From: Himantopus leucocephalus
Taxonomy: Eukaryota > Chordata > Aves > Charadriiformes > Recurvirostridae
Assembly (NCBI GenBank): GCA_003993805.1
Contig: RSEF01000001.1
Coordinates: forward strand, 148,931,545 to 148,995,544
Direction: 5' to 3'
Length of the DNA: 64,000 nt
Shown in pieces: positions 25,425-37,529 of the stretch. The number at the start of each line of letters is the position of its first letter. Positions within the stretch are counted from its first letter, which is position 1. The notes beneath the pieces are model-generated. The model worked only from the letters and a program-made list of their open reading frames with translations, was not told where the DNA came from and ran no database searches. The position numbers were made by a program, and so were the translations under genes.

Positions 25425-28400
25425 GCAGATTGTTGACAAATTTTTCTGCCTAGAAAAAAGAGACAAAAGATGTTAGTCTGACTTGAACTTTAGACAACTT
25501 TGGCTCTGTTGATCTAAGCTGAAGCATCTGATTTCAAGCCCGTGAAATATTGGTCGGTTGTCCCTCCAGTGGCAGTTTGCTTCATGGAATTTGTAGAGAG
25601 ACGCATGAGCTCCTTTTTTAGCTCAGTGTCACCAAAACTCTGTAGTGTCGTTCCAGGGAAATACAGCGGAACTTTGAAATATCAAATGTTTTCTGAGAAC
25701 AAGAAATGTGGAGGAGAAAAAATGGCGTAGAAATATTCCAGTTTTTCATATTAATGCCTTGCCTCAGCTGGGGGGGTTGAAAAGATATTAAAATGCCAGT
25801 ATTTCTTGTCTCTTGGAAAGTTTTGCAATGCGGAGTAGATCTCTCTATAATTCTTCCCGGACATGGAATAGTCCCGACAGTGCTTCAAGTTTCTCACTCC
25901 CAGCACAGACTTCTGCATGGCATATGACACGTCTAACCTGCTGTGCGCAGGTTGAAGAAAAACTCTCTTTTAGGGCAGAATGGCTTAATTGTGAGAATGT
26001 TACACATTTTTTGGTAAACCTGTGGTTAGGGGGTTTCATTTGGAAAGGAAGGTTTTGCGTGGTTTGATGGTCTCAGGTAACAGGCAGATAATTGGAGTTT
26101 GAGCAGGTATCTGCTTGCTTCACGTGACGATTTATCAGTTTAGGTTTTAACCTGTTTCAGTGAAATTGTGGCCAGATGACTTTTCATTGAATCTGTGTGA
26201 TCATATGTTTGGATATAACTCCTGGAATAGCAGAACGGTATTGGTTTTGACCACTACTATTTGATGTTTGGCTGTAAAAGGCACATACTATACAACTTTT
26301 GCTATTTGCCTGAATCTTTATTTTCTTAGCTTGAGTCATTGCATGACTGATTTTTGCTATCGGTTGCTAAAGAAGTAGTTGGTGCAAAATGCAGTTAAAT
26401 ATAGTTACTCTTTTTTTCTATGTTAATAGGGGTTACAGAAACATAAGGCACTTCTTACCTTGTTACTTTCACATTCTTGTTTTCATGGAGGCTTCTTAAG
26501 ACTGGAATACTAAGAAAAAAACTGGTGTCATTTAACTATTATCTGTTACTTTTAAGAGTAATGAGGTATAATTATCACTGAAGCATCAACTAATTGTAAA
26601 ACCCTAGGAAATAAAATGGAGAAACAACGGTAAACTAATTATGATTTCCATTTAATTCTGCATGTATATATACTAGAGGACAGATGTTTTAGAAACTCTG
26701 AACCCTTATAGCACCCTTCTTTGCCAGTCTTTTTAACTCACTCCCATATAATTTTGGGACAATCAGGGTCTTCTTATCACTAATTTATAGCACAATAATG
26801 TGCACCAACTTGTTCCACCTAGCAGATAAAGTATCTGCCTCATAGCAGATGTGGTAAAATGAAATCCAGCAGATATTATTCTTTTGATTAAAATACCTTA
26901 ATCGAAAAGTCTGGTCAGTGTTGTCATTAAGGCAAGTGCGGATGGATTGTTTTTTACCACCTTTGTGTCTGTAGGAGCTGTCGATTACTTAGATCGCATA
27001 AGTGATGGAGAAAGAAGTTGTCCTGAAGACATCTTCACTTATCTCTTGCCTGCAGCTGGTGCAGCCCCAAGTGAGATCAGAGCAGTTTGAGAGATGCTGT
27101 AAATAACCAAGCGAGGGCGAATGGTCATCTCAGGACCACTCCACCAAGAGGACTGCAGGATGTTCTGTTCTTTCTCATCTCTGCCTCTTTTAGTGATACC
27201 CTGCCAAAAAGCTGAGTCATCTTGCTTGAAAGGCAATGAATTTCCCACAGCTCTGCCTTAAGGACATCTTTGTGCACTGTGGCTTTCAGTGTGTATTTGT
27301 AAATTTAAGGATGTCCGACATTGCTGGTCTTATTTTTAAACTTCTGTTGGAAAACGCGTGTGCATTTAAATACCCATGAGTCAGACACTCTGCCAGGGTA
27401 ATTAGTTTATCTTCGTTGCATTCACTGCAGTGATGTTGATAAAAGCAGTTAAGTACTGCTTTGTGAAATCCAGCTCTGCACATTCTTATATTCACGAATA
27501 TGAACTATATATTTTAAAATCATTGTGTGACACTCACATCTTGAGAACAGTTTTTCATATTAACATTATTTCAGATTTTTTTCATTTTTTGTACTGTCTT
27601 CTCAGAAACTTGTCTTCATCTTGCAACCTCATATTTTGTGCCAGTTCTTCTGGAGGTTATTTTTACATTCCAGTGTTGCCTTGAGTTATATATTCTAGTG
27701 TTATCTGGGGGTTATAGTATTTTGTATTCTGGACATCCTGCTCTTCCTACAGGTGCCAATTTGAAACTGCCAAGGGAGGGACTAAAAAAAAACATTAGAA
27801 ATTAATTTCAACACCAGTAGTTTGGGTGTGAATACTACCTTTTCCTCTCAAAGTCCAACAGTTTACTTGCTTGTTTAATTTTGAGAGCATGTCTTTATTT
27901 TTATCAGTTGTCTATATTGCAAATTAAAGGCTATCTATTTGTGATTGACTTCATACCTGAAGATGCTGATTTTCAAGCTAGGTTTGTTTCTTTCTAACCT
28001 AAGTGCTGGGTAATATTTTTCCCTGCCATAACTCTTTCACTCCTACCACATAATCACATCCTGGGGTCTGGTCTGTCTCTATTTGGCACAGCTCTGTAAG
28101 GAGACAGAGTGGTTCTTCTGTCTTTAGCATATATTGAATTCTCTGGGCCCAGAAGGATTGCCACGGCAGCTGGAATTCAGCTAATAAGAGAAAGTCCTTT
28201 TCTCCACTTCCTGTTCTGCGTTCCCCCTGCAGCTGATACAGAGCTAACTTGGTCTGGACTACATAAAATCGTGTTACACAAAAAAACCTCCAGTGACTGA
28301 GTAATTCCACATTAGGTCGCTTTGCATCTGGTCCACCAGTTCAAAACTGTCCCTGTGTTTGGCAATTTATTGGAAAGAATGAAGCTAATTAAGAAAGGTT

Positions 28401-31220
28401 TAGTTAACAAATCAGAATAAGCAAGTTTCAGATTTTGAAACAGTGCTAAATTTTTGGTATCAAGATTGTTGTCCTTGCCTTGTCACAACGTAAAACCTTC
28501 AAACTTGTCCACTGCATTGATGAGCACTGAACTAAGCCCCATCCCACTAAACCCAGCTGAACTTTTCCAGAAAGAGAGTAGATGTGCTGACAAAGAACAC
28601 ACCACATCAATTTTATTATGTTGTAGTAAAAATATGTGATATTTGTACATAATATACAATTTGTAGCTGGTATTACATGGTGGTGGGTTTTTCTGCACGT
28701 TTATAGGAACTCTCAAAGCTTTTTGACTACTTAAGCCAGCTCAAGACACATACTAAAATTACCTCTTTATCTTAAGTAGCAATAGGAGGCAGGATTGAGA
28801 GTTAGCACCCAACACCCTGAGCTCTGACAAGTACCTGCTAACTACTTTTGCCAGGTCAGGGGCAGAACAGCACGGACCGCACTGCAGTTTTTGTTGGTCA
28901 GTGCTGCTGGTAAGGGAAGCCCAGCTAAAGTTATCCCGCCTTGCCTCTGCTTTAGTGAATGGGGCAACGTGGTGCCTGAGACATGAGGCTAGATGGAGGG
29001 CTTGCGTGTCTGCCCTTTTTGCCTGGGAGGTGCTTGATGCGTGATAAGGAGTGTGGCAGACACCTGCAGTGAGCAGCAAGGTCAGAGCTACTTCGGTCCC
29101 TCTGTGTCTGCTGGAGGCCCTCATAACTCCCAGGGCAGGTTAAACTGAGGTTTGATAAGGGGGATCTCACCATTACTACTGATAACCAGAGATAACCAGA
29201 ACGTAAAACTGCCAATGGTTTGGTGTCCTTGTGGCCTTTTGTCTTTTACCTTGAATTAATTCCCTAAGAATCCTCTAAAATGGTTGGGCTCCCAGACATG
29301 ACTTTGGTCTCACTTATACAGATCTTTGCTCCCAGCGATGCCTGAACTTACACCCGGCACCACCTCCTCTGGCTGCCCTTCCCTCTGCAGGTTCCCACTG
29401 GACAGACTGTAAAAGTTTCCTCCTTCAGGGGCAGAATCTTCTTTCACTTCTCCAAAGACTGTATGACTTTCTTGTGCGTGCACATACACTTGGGTTATAG
29501 ATGTGAAACTGGATACTCAGAGGAAGGTGTAAAAAACAGCACCAGCCTCTTCTTGTGTCCCAAGTGGCAATTCCTCTTCCTCACACCTAGCTGTACCATT
29601 GTGTCTGTGGATGCTGACTACCCTCAAAACCAATTGAGATGTGGACCTTCTCTCTTCCTCTCATGCCACTCAGAAGACCTTAAGAAGCTAAGTGCAGAAC
29701 CCAGTTTTCTGAATCCACTGTGTGTTGTAGTACTGCCGCCGTGCAGGTTGATCACAAAGCACGTTCCTCAAAGGTGGAACATGAATGGCAGAATTAGAAT
29801 GGGGGCTGCCTATGACACTTGGTTATTTCAGTAAAAAAAATAGTCCACACCCTGAATGTGTGTCACTGACAAATTATATTTTTTTAATGATTTTATTCTT
29901 TTGTTAACACTAAAAGTTAGTTTTTATCCTATAGAACTAACTCACTTTTTGCTGCCACATCATTCTGCTGAGTTTTCAGAAAAATGCAGTTCCCATCCCA
30001 TCCTGTAAGGAGTGCATGTTGTATGTGAAAAGGCGTGAGTTTCCACAAAAATTCTAAAACTGTTTTATCTTTACATTGTTGGAGTTCTTCCTGAATCTTT
30101 TGCTACGTTTCCACATGAAACTCTGAAACTGTCCTCAGAACAGTCCTTCTTAAAGCCCTGAAACCAAATACAAGGTGTTGGGGTGAATCCTTTATAAACC
30201 TTACTAATTTTTTAAGTTTTGCACCTTTTGCTAAATCACTTTCACCGGGGAAGTTTATCCCTAAGGCTCTAGTTACTTCAGGAAAGAAGTTTTATGCTTC
30301 CTTTGAATGCACCCTGGAGAGGATTCTCCTAGATTTAACCACAGTAGAAGGTCTTCGCATACCACATACTCATTTCAAGTGACACGTGTCCGCTGAGCTA
30401 TGTTTGGGGAACAGAGGACAGGCATTCCTGTTAAGTGCTCTTAATGCACCCGGCTCTGTGCGTTGCAGCTGCTTCGAGCTGTTGTGCGAGTGTGCAGGAC
30501 TAGACCGTCACTGGAGGATCACTAAGTTGTCTCCACGTTGGCTGGTGTAAATGGCTGGTCTTGCCCTTATGCGACGCGCTGCGCTGATCCCTGGAGACAG
30601 CTGGTTTCTGTGTACATTAAAGCACATAACTGGATCCTTCCACCTGAGGACATGGACCAGGCAAGAGCACAGTCGGCCCTGGATGAAGTGCAATAGTGCT
30701 TGAAATCACATTTTCCCTCTATCCACGCCTTGCTTCTGAGCTGGACAGTGCCGATATTACACAAACTACTTTCTTGGTTGCACTTATGAGAAAAAATCAT
30801 TATTGTCTTTAAATGGGAAAGCAAATGAATAAATTTTTCAGACCTTTTCTTCCTTTCCCTGTGACATAGACGATGCTGGAGCTTATCATAAGTTAAAAGG
30901 AAATATATTTTAGGAAGCCTTTAATTAAAATCCTGGCAGCACATCATTGTAACATTTTTTTTTCTGCAGCTCAATTCAATAAGATTTCTCATACTGATAG
31001 GAATTTTTCTGGATAGTGACTACTTTTCGCCTTGGTAGATAAAGCCCTTGCAGAAGCAAATCCATGATATTGGGGCTTTTCTTCAAACATCAGATTTGCC
31101 TGATTGTCCCCCTGAGATCAAAAGACAGATTTCCATTTAGAGCGGAACGGAGAGACTAAGAGGCTTCTGAACCGATATTAAGTTAGAGGCAAAGAATTTG
31201 GAGATGAGTGGGTGGTATGA
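25425..31220. other. Non-coding stretch, nothing recognised
   Basis: No recognisable gene. The longest frames (for example 28759-29124, minus, 121 codons, and 29463-29834, +, 123 codons) have no recognisable domain, signal or splice context. Composition is slightly less AT-rich at 28.8-29.8 kb and 30.4-30.7 kb, without clear CpG islands. Confidence 0.5.
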
Positions 31221-31225
31221 ATTTG

Positions 31226-31294
31226 TAGGTTTGTATTTCTCTGCTTTTTTTTTTTTTTNTAGGTTTGTATTTCTCTGCCTTTTTTTTTTTTTTT
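31226..31294. repeat. Short duplication with T-runs around a single N
   Basis: The segment TAGGTTTGTATTTCTCTGC plus a T-run occurs on each side of one N at 31259. It is a contig join at a homopolymer; the true locus probably has one copy with a T-run of uncertain length. Confidence 0.8.
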
Positions 31295-32029
31295 ACTCAA
31301 GAAAGGTAAAACTCAAAGAGCAATGGCACTTCAGATTTGGGATTTTTCTTTTTGTTTGTTTATTTTAATGAAAGCCACCAAGGGGCAGCAGATAGAAGCT
31401 GATCTCATTGTTAAAATCTGAAAAGAAAGAAAAATCTACTATTATTTTTTCTTTAAAGTTGCATTTGGGGTCCGGTGTTATCTTGCACAAGGAACTAAGC
31501 TTCAGGAATGAGGAAATCGCCCTCCCTAAAGAAGGGAAAGCAGATAACACACTGATGCTAAGGTTGATTAAACATTTGCCACCGAGACGAATAAAGCTTT
31601 GCAACAAAACATTTCCAAAGCCTATGGATGCACAGGCATACCTCTGTTCCTTCCGGCAGACAGGCATTTGCTCTTGATGTAGACGGCAGACTGTATTTTA
31701 CTACTTCCTCCTCACGTCATTATGTAATTTACTTTTTAATCTGACACGAGGAAATTGGTGCTTCTGGAGTGCATGTGGTTCTGACTACTATGCAATATTG
31801 CCACTTTACCAGGCGGCTGTTAAGTGTTTCTGCGTCACTCCGATGTTTCAGTAGTTTCGCTGGACATTTACATTTTCTTGCTGAAGTCCTGGGAGCCCGT
31901 TAAGCTTTAAGCAGACCCAGAGCAGTTAGATGAGAATGGGAATAATCTCTTACGCCGCAAATTGACTTCCCTCTTTGTAGCCCTAGACACTGTTTCCAGC
32001 TGCTTTCAGTCTTTTAAATCCTTGAAAGC

Positions 32030-32230
32030 TTTCCTAATCCTCATGTAGGCAGCCTTTATGTGCTCTACCTCCCTCCCCTTCCTCCTGATTGGCGAGGCTA
32101 TTTCATGGCCCAATTCAGCCAACTACTACATCCCTGGGCTGCGGTTTGAAATAAGAGCCAGGCGGACAGTTGCCTCCCCGCTCCTGACTTTTAATAGGTT
32201 GGGGAAGGAAGGTTGGGAAACTTGACATTG
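32030..32230. promoter_or_regulatory. Possible promoter-like segment
   Basis: Moderately GC-rich sequence containing CTGATTGGCGAGG (an inverted CCAAT box, ATTGG at 32088-32092), with TTTGAAATAAGAGCC about 55 bp further on. It lies 270 bp upstream of an intron-like segment with a strong donor at 32505. The evidence is only suggestive; CCAAT words occur by chance. Confidence 0.15.
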
Positions 32231-32310
32231 TCTTAAGAAGAGTCCCCCCAGCAAAGGATAAAAAGGGGGGCTGAAAAAAAAAAATAGGGGGGGGGGGGAA
32301 ACTTGCTTAC

Positions 32311-32400
32311 ACAGAATCATAGAATCGTTTAGGTTGGAAAAGACCTTGGAGAGGATCATCAAGTCCAACCGTTAAGCTAGCACTGCCAGGTCCACCAAAT
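32311..32400 (-). mobile_element. CR1 LINE 3' fragment (about 90 bp)
   Basis: The plus strand shows the reverse complement of an avian CR1 3' end: ACAGAATCATAGAATCG, then TTTAGGTTGGAAAAGACCTT, then GATCATCAAGTCCAACCGTT, then ACTGCCAGGTCCACCAAAT. The element therefore lies on the minus strand and is severely 5'-truncated. The subtype looks like the CR1 families common in neoavian birds. The direct repeat GGGAAACTTG (32296-32305 and 32407-32416) brackets it at a small distance and may be a target-site duplication. A run of about 12 G precedes it. Confidence 0.85.
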
Positions 32401-32504
32401 TACGGTGGGAAACTTGATGGATTTCTGCCCTGCCGACAACAGCAGCGCGGTGTGAGCAGCCCCTTGCCGGCTGGATGGATGATGGGAATCTCACCATGAG
32501 GCAG

Positions 32505-32661
32505 GTAAGGAGCTGCTGCATGTTGGGGCTGGCGAAGCGAGGAGATCCCCGACAGCCCCATTTGGGGCTGTCGGGGGTCTCCTCGCCTCGCCGGCCCCGA
32601 GTAGTACCGGTACCAACCTCTGTGGAGCCCTGGCTGCTTCTTTTTTTTCTTTTCCTTCTAG
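32505..32661 (+). other. Intron-like segment containing a long hairpin
   Basis: A strong donor, GAGGCAG|GTAAGG (GT at 32505-32506), is followed 157 bp downstream by a textbook acceptor: a pyrimidine tract of about 20 bases ending TTCTAG at 32661. The length fits short vertebrate introns. A short frame before the donor reads MDDGNLTMRQ, but I do not recognise it. The downstream sequence gives no recognisable protein. If transcribed, the intron would carry the 74-bp hairpin described separately, beginning 20 bases after the donor. Confidence 0.35.
32525..32598 (+). repeat. 74-bp near-perfect inverted repeat / hairpin
   Basis: A 36-base arm (32525-32560) is followed by a 2-base TT spacer and a 36-base arm (32563-32598) complementary at 33 of 36 positions. 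The arms begin GGGGCTGGCGAAGCGAGG and end CCTCGCCTCGCCGGCCCC. Read as plus-strand RNA, two of the three non-Watson-Crick positions become G-U pairs (530/593 and 546/577) and only 536/587 is an A-C mismatch. Minus-strand RNA would have two A-C mismatches. The asymmetry is small but favours a plus-strand transcript. It could be a microRNA-like or mirtron-like hairpin, a young palindrome, or a fold-back artefact. Confidence 0.9.
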
Positions 32662-34019
32662 TTTCTTAGCCTTGTCAAAAGTAAGTTTCCAGAGTGGGGG
32701 AAAAAAAAAAGAAAATTTAACCGATTTGAGGGTTTTTCGCTTAATCCTCCCAGTAGGCAGTGATGCCATGCAGGTCATTGTGCGTTTCAGGTTTGTATGG
32801 GGCATGAAAGCATTTTGCAAGGGATGTAAATCAATTCCAGTTTGCCATGGTTTAAATGCATTGTGTAGGCTGTCTCACAGCCCTGTTTGTGACATGCGAA
32901 AGGAAAGAACTTGCTGTGTTATATGCCTAAATATGCCAATAATTCAGCCCAGGGATAATTTATTAAACAGCTCTGCATGAGCTCCTTGCCTGCCAGTGCT
33001 TTAATCTTCTGATTGTTTTAAAATGTAGTAGTTTCAAGCTGTCTTACAGCTTCACAAAAGTACTTTAAGATGGGTTTTCTAGGGATTTTTTTCTAAGATT
33101 ATTCAAATGAGATTTTTTTTTTTAAGACTTCTATTCACCTGAGGAGACAAAAGGAGCTTTTATCCTTGTTCTCGCAGTTAAAAGGCACAGTGGCAAAATG
33201 TTTTTGATTCTCACTGTTCATAGTTTTACAACAACAATGTGTGGTTAGAAGAGCCTTGTGGGAGCAAGGAAAACTGGCTGGGCTGTATCTTAAGACTGAA
33301 TCGGAGATCTGTCCCAGTTTAAAAAGCCTTGCCAGTCCACTTCCGAAACTTGCACTTAATATGTTATTTTCTAGGTAGGCAATGGGTAAATATGAGGAAA
33401 TGAGAGAAGTTTTCTAGGTTCTTTTCTGTGTGGGTGTTATTCATTCAGCTCTCAGTGGGACTTTTACAGTACACGTCCAGGGAATGCACGTGTGAGGATT
33501 TTGCACCTGTAGTGCAAATGGAGCATTTGTTTTCCGCTCACTTTCTGAAACCATGGTGGGAAATCTCAGCTTCCTCACAGCAGTTTTCTGTAAGTTACAG
33601 GAGGTGAGGAAGGGTGAAGAAAGAGAGACTATAGGTGATGGGAGGAGGAAAGGTATTTCTTTTTCCCACCAGCCAAAAAACCCCAAACTTGTATAGCTCT
33701 TTAAAGAGAGAGGGGAATTCTTGTCCTTGCGAAGCAAAATGAAGGGCATTTTATATACTGCATAGCTGAAGTTGGTCAGTTGGATGCACGTAGTCATCAG
33801 AAATCATTATCACCACAAGAGGGTACTTTGGCACAGGGGTTTGCCAACGCGGAATGAGAAAGCGGCGGAAATGTTACAGTATGGCAATAATAAAAAGTAA
33901 AATGGTCTGTGAAACGTGCGCTTACCTCTCCTGAGATATTGCTACCCAAAGCATGAGGCTTCGTGGTTAATGAAGATTCATAGGTGGCGGGTTAAAAGAG
34001 CAGAGCAAGTAAGTCAGAA
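32662..34019. other. Non-coding stretch, nothing recognised
   Basis: No gene recognised. The open frames here, such as 32672-32980 (+) and 33441-33797 (minus), have no known domain and no convincing splice boundaries. Confidence 0.5.
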
Positions 34020-34700
34020 TGGGGGGGAGTGGGGGTGGGTGAGGGGTGTGTTAATGCGCACACGAACCCTCCCTCCCCCTCCAAAAGTGGAGGAGGGGGA
34101 GGGAGGGGGACATTCCATCCTAAAAAGAGGTACAGGCACAGGCGGGCTTATTCTTGCAGAGCCCGGCCCGGCCCCGTAGGTGTCTGCCTCCTTCCTTCCA
34201 TTCCTCCCCCCCTCCCTCCATTCCTCCCCCCTTCCCTCCCTCCCTCCCTCCCTTTCCCCGCCGGAGCGCAGCGAGGGGGACGCGCCCCCTCCCCGCCGTG
34301 CCCCCCCCCGGGGCTGCGGGCGGGGAGCGGCGGCTGAAGCGCTGCCAGAGTTTGTTTAAACACCTGCCTGCCAGCGCGGTTTCTTCCCGCCCCCCCTCCC
34401 CGGGCCGAGCGAATAATTTAGGAGTATTTCTCCGGGTTTGGTTGGTTTGCCGCGCACAAATATTTTCGGTTTGGCAGGGGAGGTCCGGGCGCGCTGCTGG
34501 GGCCTGAGGGACAAAATCCAGGGAGCTGGAAGTCAAGGGGGGGGTGGGGGCGCAAAAGCCACTGGGTGCATCGTCCCCCCCTCCCCACCCCCCCCGGCAG
34601 CAGCCCTCACGCTTTAGTGGGATCCGAAGATTGTGATGAGCTATGAACCAACTGGACAAAATGTTTAGGAAACCCATTCCAGCAGACACTTAGGAGCAGG
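34020..34700. promoter_or_regulatory. CpG island with G-run and homopyrimidine tracts
   Basis: This is the strongest GC-rich block of the window. From 34140 to 34600 it is dense in CpG (GCCCGGCCCGGCCCCG; GGCGGGGAGCGGCGGC; CCGGGCGCGCTGC). It begins with a G-rich run on the plus strand at 34020-34048 that could form a G-quadruplex. It also holds a homopyrimidine tract (34187-34259) and a G-run facing a C-run at about 34535-34600. Such composition is typical of a vertebrate promoter. The 189-codon minus-strand frame (34120-34689) and the plus-strand frames are Pro/Gly/Arg-rich and best explained by composition. Transcript direction is unknown. Confidence 0.45.
34187..34259 (+). repeat. Homopyrimidine (TCCC/TTCC)n tract
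   Basis: About 73 bases that are C or T except for two A (34200 and 34220), ending in repeated CCCT units. Polypurine-polypyrimidine mirror tracts like this can adopt triplex (H-DNA) structure and are common next to CpG-island promoters. Confidence 0.85.
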
Positions 34701-37490
34701 AAAGGCATGTGCAGCTGGAGCCCTCGCTCCTGCTTCTAGTTTGAAATTGTTACGGGAAGGAGGAATATGCAGAAGGTGACTTTACTGTTGGCCCCTTTAT
34801 GGCCCTCCTATTCCGAGTAACAGCAAGCTTTTCCTACCTGCTCTTCCGCCTTGGAATTCTCTCTCCCAACCTGTCCTGTGGCTTTTCCCTGCCCTTCCCT
34901 GGTGCTCCCTTCCCCATCCTCAGCCAGCCGGCCATAAGGCAGTGAGGGGGTGGGTTAACTCCTTCCTCTTCTCAGGCTCTGGGACCGAGTGCTCCCCCTT
35001 TGAGAGGCTGTTGGTGGGAGCTATCGCTTAATTTGGGGGCGCAGAGTTAACCCCCAAGCAGGCAGTGCGTCGTGGGTATTGGAATGAAACCGTGTATTAC
35101 GCTGATGCCCAAGGGCAGCCCGCAGGTACTGAACAATAGCACATAGCAAGACAGATGCGCTAATTTCTCCTATAGAAGTGCAGGAATTCCTGGAGAAATG
35201 TAATATGCAGCCTGTTGAGTTGATAAGGTCCAACCTGCTTTACCAGGCCTATCGTCTCTAGCGGGCAACGGGCGTTGGTGTAAACTGTTGTGTTGAGGAG
35301 TTGGAAATGAGACGGTACAAAGAAGCAGTCATTTTTTGGTGAGAGTTGAAAACCTCAGCAAGAAGTGTCTCCTTGCTGTCTGATAGAATGACCTCACATA
35401 TAAGCTCCAGTAACCAAAATGGGAAAATTTCTGTCTTATCGCTGTGCATGTGACATCTGGGAAAGTACAGTGCTCACCATGTACCTGTGAAAGTTTAAGC
35501 ATCCACAGGAAATATACCCATTTGGGTGTGCTAGTGTGCTATATAAGACTAGTGTTAGGAAGCAGAAGTGCGATTTTTTTAAAGGTATCAAACGTGGTTG
35601 CAAGACACAAAAAACAACTAACCTGACCAAAAAAAAAAAAAAATCCTTTGTAGGTAACACATTTTCTGCTTTGCAAAGTCCTCGGTTCAGCTTATTACTT
35701 TAAAATAAATCCCTAAGTAAGGAAACCTGCAAGTGATGCAAACTCCTGAGAAGATGCTCAGCCTTCATGTGGCTGAGCGTCAGTTTCGCGTGGCTGGACG
35801 CAGTTGTGTGGCTGGATTCCCCTAGTTTGCTGCAGAACTGGAGAGGGCACTGTGGGCTCTGTTTTAAGGTCCCTAAGCTTACTTCACAGAAAATTAAATG
35901 TTTGATGAATTTTAATACTTCATTTTCACTCACTTTCGCCCACAACGTATCGCTGAAGTGCAGCTCGTGGGAGCGTCATTGAGAGCAAATGCAACTCCTT
36001 ATTTTGGCCTCTTGCTATTGAAGTCCCATTGACTTGGATCAAGGCAAACTCAAGCCCTTCGTCACATTAAGAGGTTCAACAAAATGACTGTTAACTGACA
36101 GGCCACCTAAAAATGAAAAACTGTGTTTCTAAGGCACATAAAGTCATTACAGTTACTGATCATGACTGCAGGCGTATAGCTTTTAGCATGCATATAATTC
36201 ACCAAGGGAATAAACGCTGCATGCAATTTCAGTGCAACACACGTGCAAAATTCAAAATCATCCCCTTTCCTTATAGCTGTTTAAGTTCTTAGCATGTGTT
36301 TCTTATTTCCTATTTTCTTTTGCATACCTTTTAAAATTCTTAACATGTTCCTCCGTAGAAAAGCTGTATTCTTATTCTGGAGTGCTGTAATCCTTAGCCT
36401 CGCTTTAGGAAATTCTCTTTTAAAGTTCATCCTGGGACGTTTTGTTGTTTGTTTGGTCTGTAAGGGAAGAATGAGCATCTCGGAGAATGCTGCTTTTTTT
36501 TTTTTNTTTTTTTTGTGTACCGCGCGGAATAAAGAAAACAAGTGTACAGAGTCCGCAGGCTGGGAGTGTATCAGTTAATTAGCGGCTGGACATTGCTCGG
36601 TAGGAAGCCTGGCGAGGTTTTTTTGTGCGTGTGTGTATGTGTGTTGTCTGCTCCCTTTGATCACTTGTGTGGTAAATAGACATGCAGGGTAGCTATAGCA
36701 ACATGTGCTGTAGGTTGGTGGGAACAGAGGGGACGGGATCCCCGGACAAAGGGTAGTTTGTTAGAGTGGTTGGTTCTGATTAGAAAAAGGTGGCACCAAT
36801 CAGGGCATTTAAAAACATCAGTTTTGCAAAACGCAAATGGATGTTATCGGTTTCAAAGTGACGTTTGTTTCTGTAGCTCTGAAAAAGCAGATCATAGGGA
36901 AGATTGGGGAGGAAGGGGGAGGGATAATAAAAAGCAGAAGCAAAACCCCATAACACTTTTGAATGTAAAGATGTTCATGCTGGATGTGCTTTTTCTGGTG
37001 TTGCTGCACCCTCTGTGCGTTTTGCAAGAAAGCATTTGTAGGAACCAAATTATCACAGATGATGCTACAGGTAGTAGTGTTTTTAAGAGATGCTTTAGAG
37101 ATGCAGTGATGATAATCTGATGCTGTGTAGTACATCTGATCCATTAATTTTCTCCAATTTCTAAAAGTCCTGTGTAAGATTTGCGATCAAAAGATACTGT
37201 ACCTTTTTCAGCAGCCTACCTGTAGAGGTCAGACTTGAAGTTCTCAAAATCTTCACTTGATAGAATTTCAGCCTAAAGCTAAAGCTATAAAAATACAAAA
37301 CCAGCCATAGCCACTTTCCTCATTAACTTTATGTGGAATACTCTTTAAATAATGTTGGTTTGTCAGTGTCGGGCTATTAAGTAACGCAGCATTCTGCATT
37401 GATGGCAGCCTGAAATGCATCGAAATTCAGCCTCGTCTCACATCTTGAACAGAGCCCAACCTAAAGCTTTTATTAGCCTCTGAATTATTT
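34701..37490. other. Non-coding stretch with a homopolymer N
   Basis: No gene recognised. A T-run at 36494-36514 contains a single N at 36506 (a sequencing or assembly stop in a homopolymer). A TG-rich microsatellite lies at 36624-36646. Near 36018 the words ATTGAAGTCCCATTGACTTG resemble very old amniote interspersed-repeat cores, too short to classify. Confidence 0.5.
36624..36646. repeat. (TG)n-type microsatellite
   Basis: A short interrupted run of TG dinucleotides, GTGCGTGTGTGTATGTGTG, following a T-run. Confidence 0.75.
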
Positions 37491-37529
37491 AGATGTGTAT
37501 CTCCCTTTCTCTGATCCCCACCAGGCCTC

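Noticed and set aside
34120..34689. 189-codon minus-strand frame and overlapping plus-strand frames
   Set aside because: They lie in the CpG island and homopyrimidine tract; Gly/Arg/Pro/Glu-rich translation is what such DNA gives in every frame.
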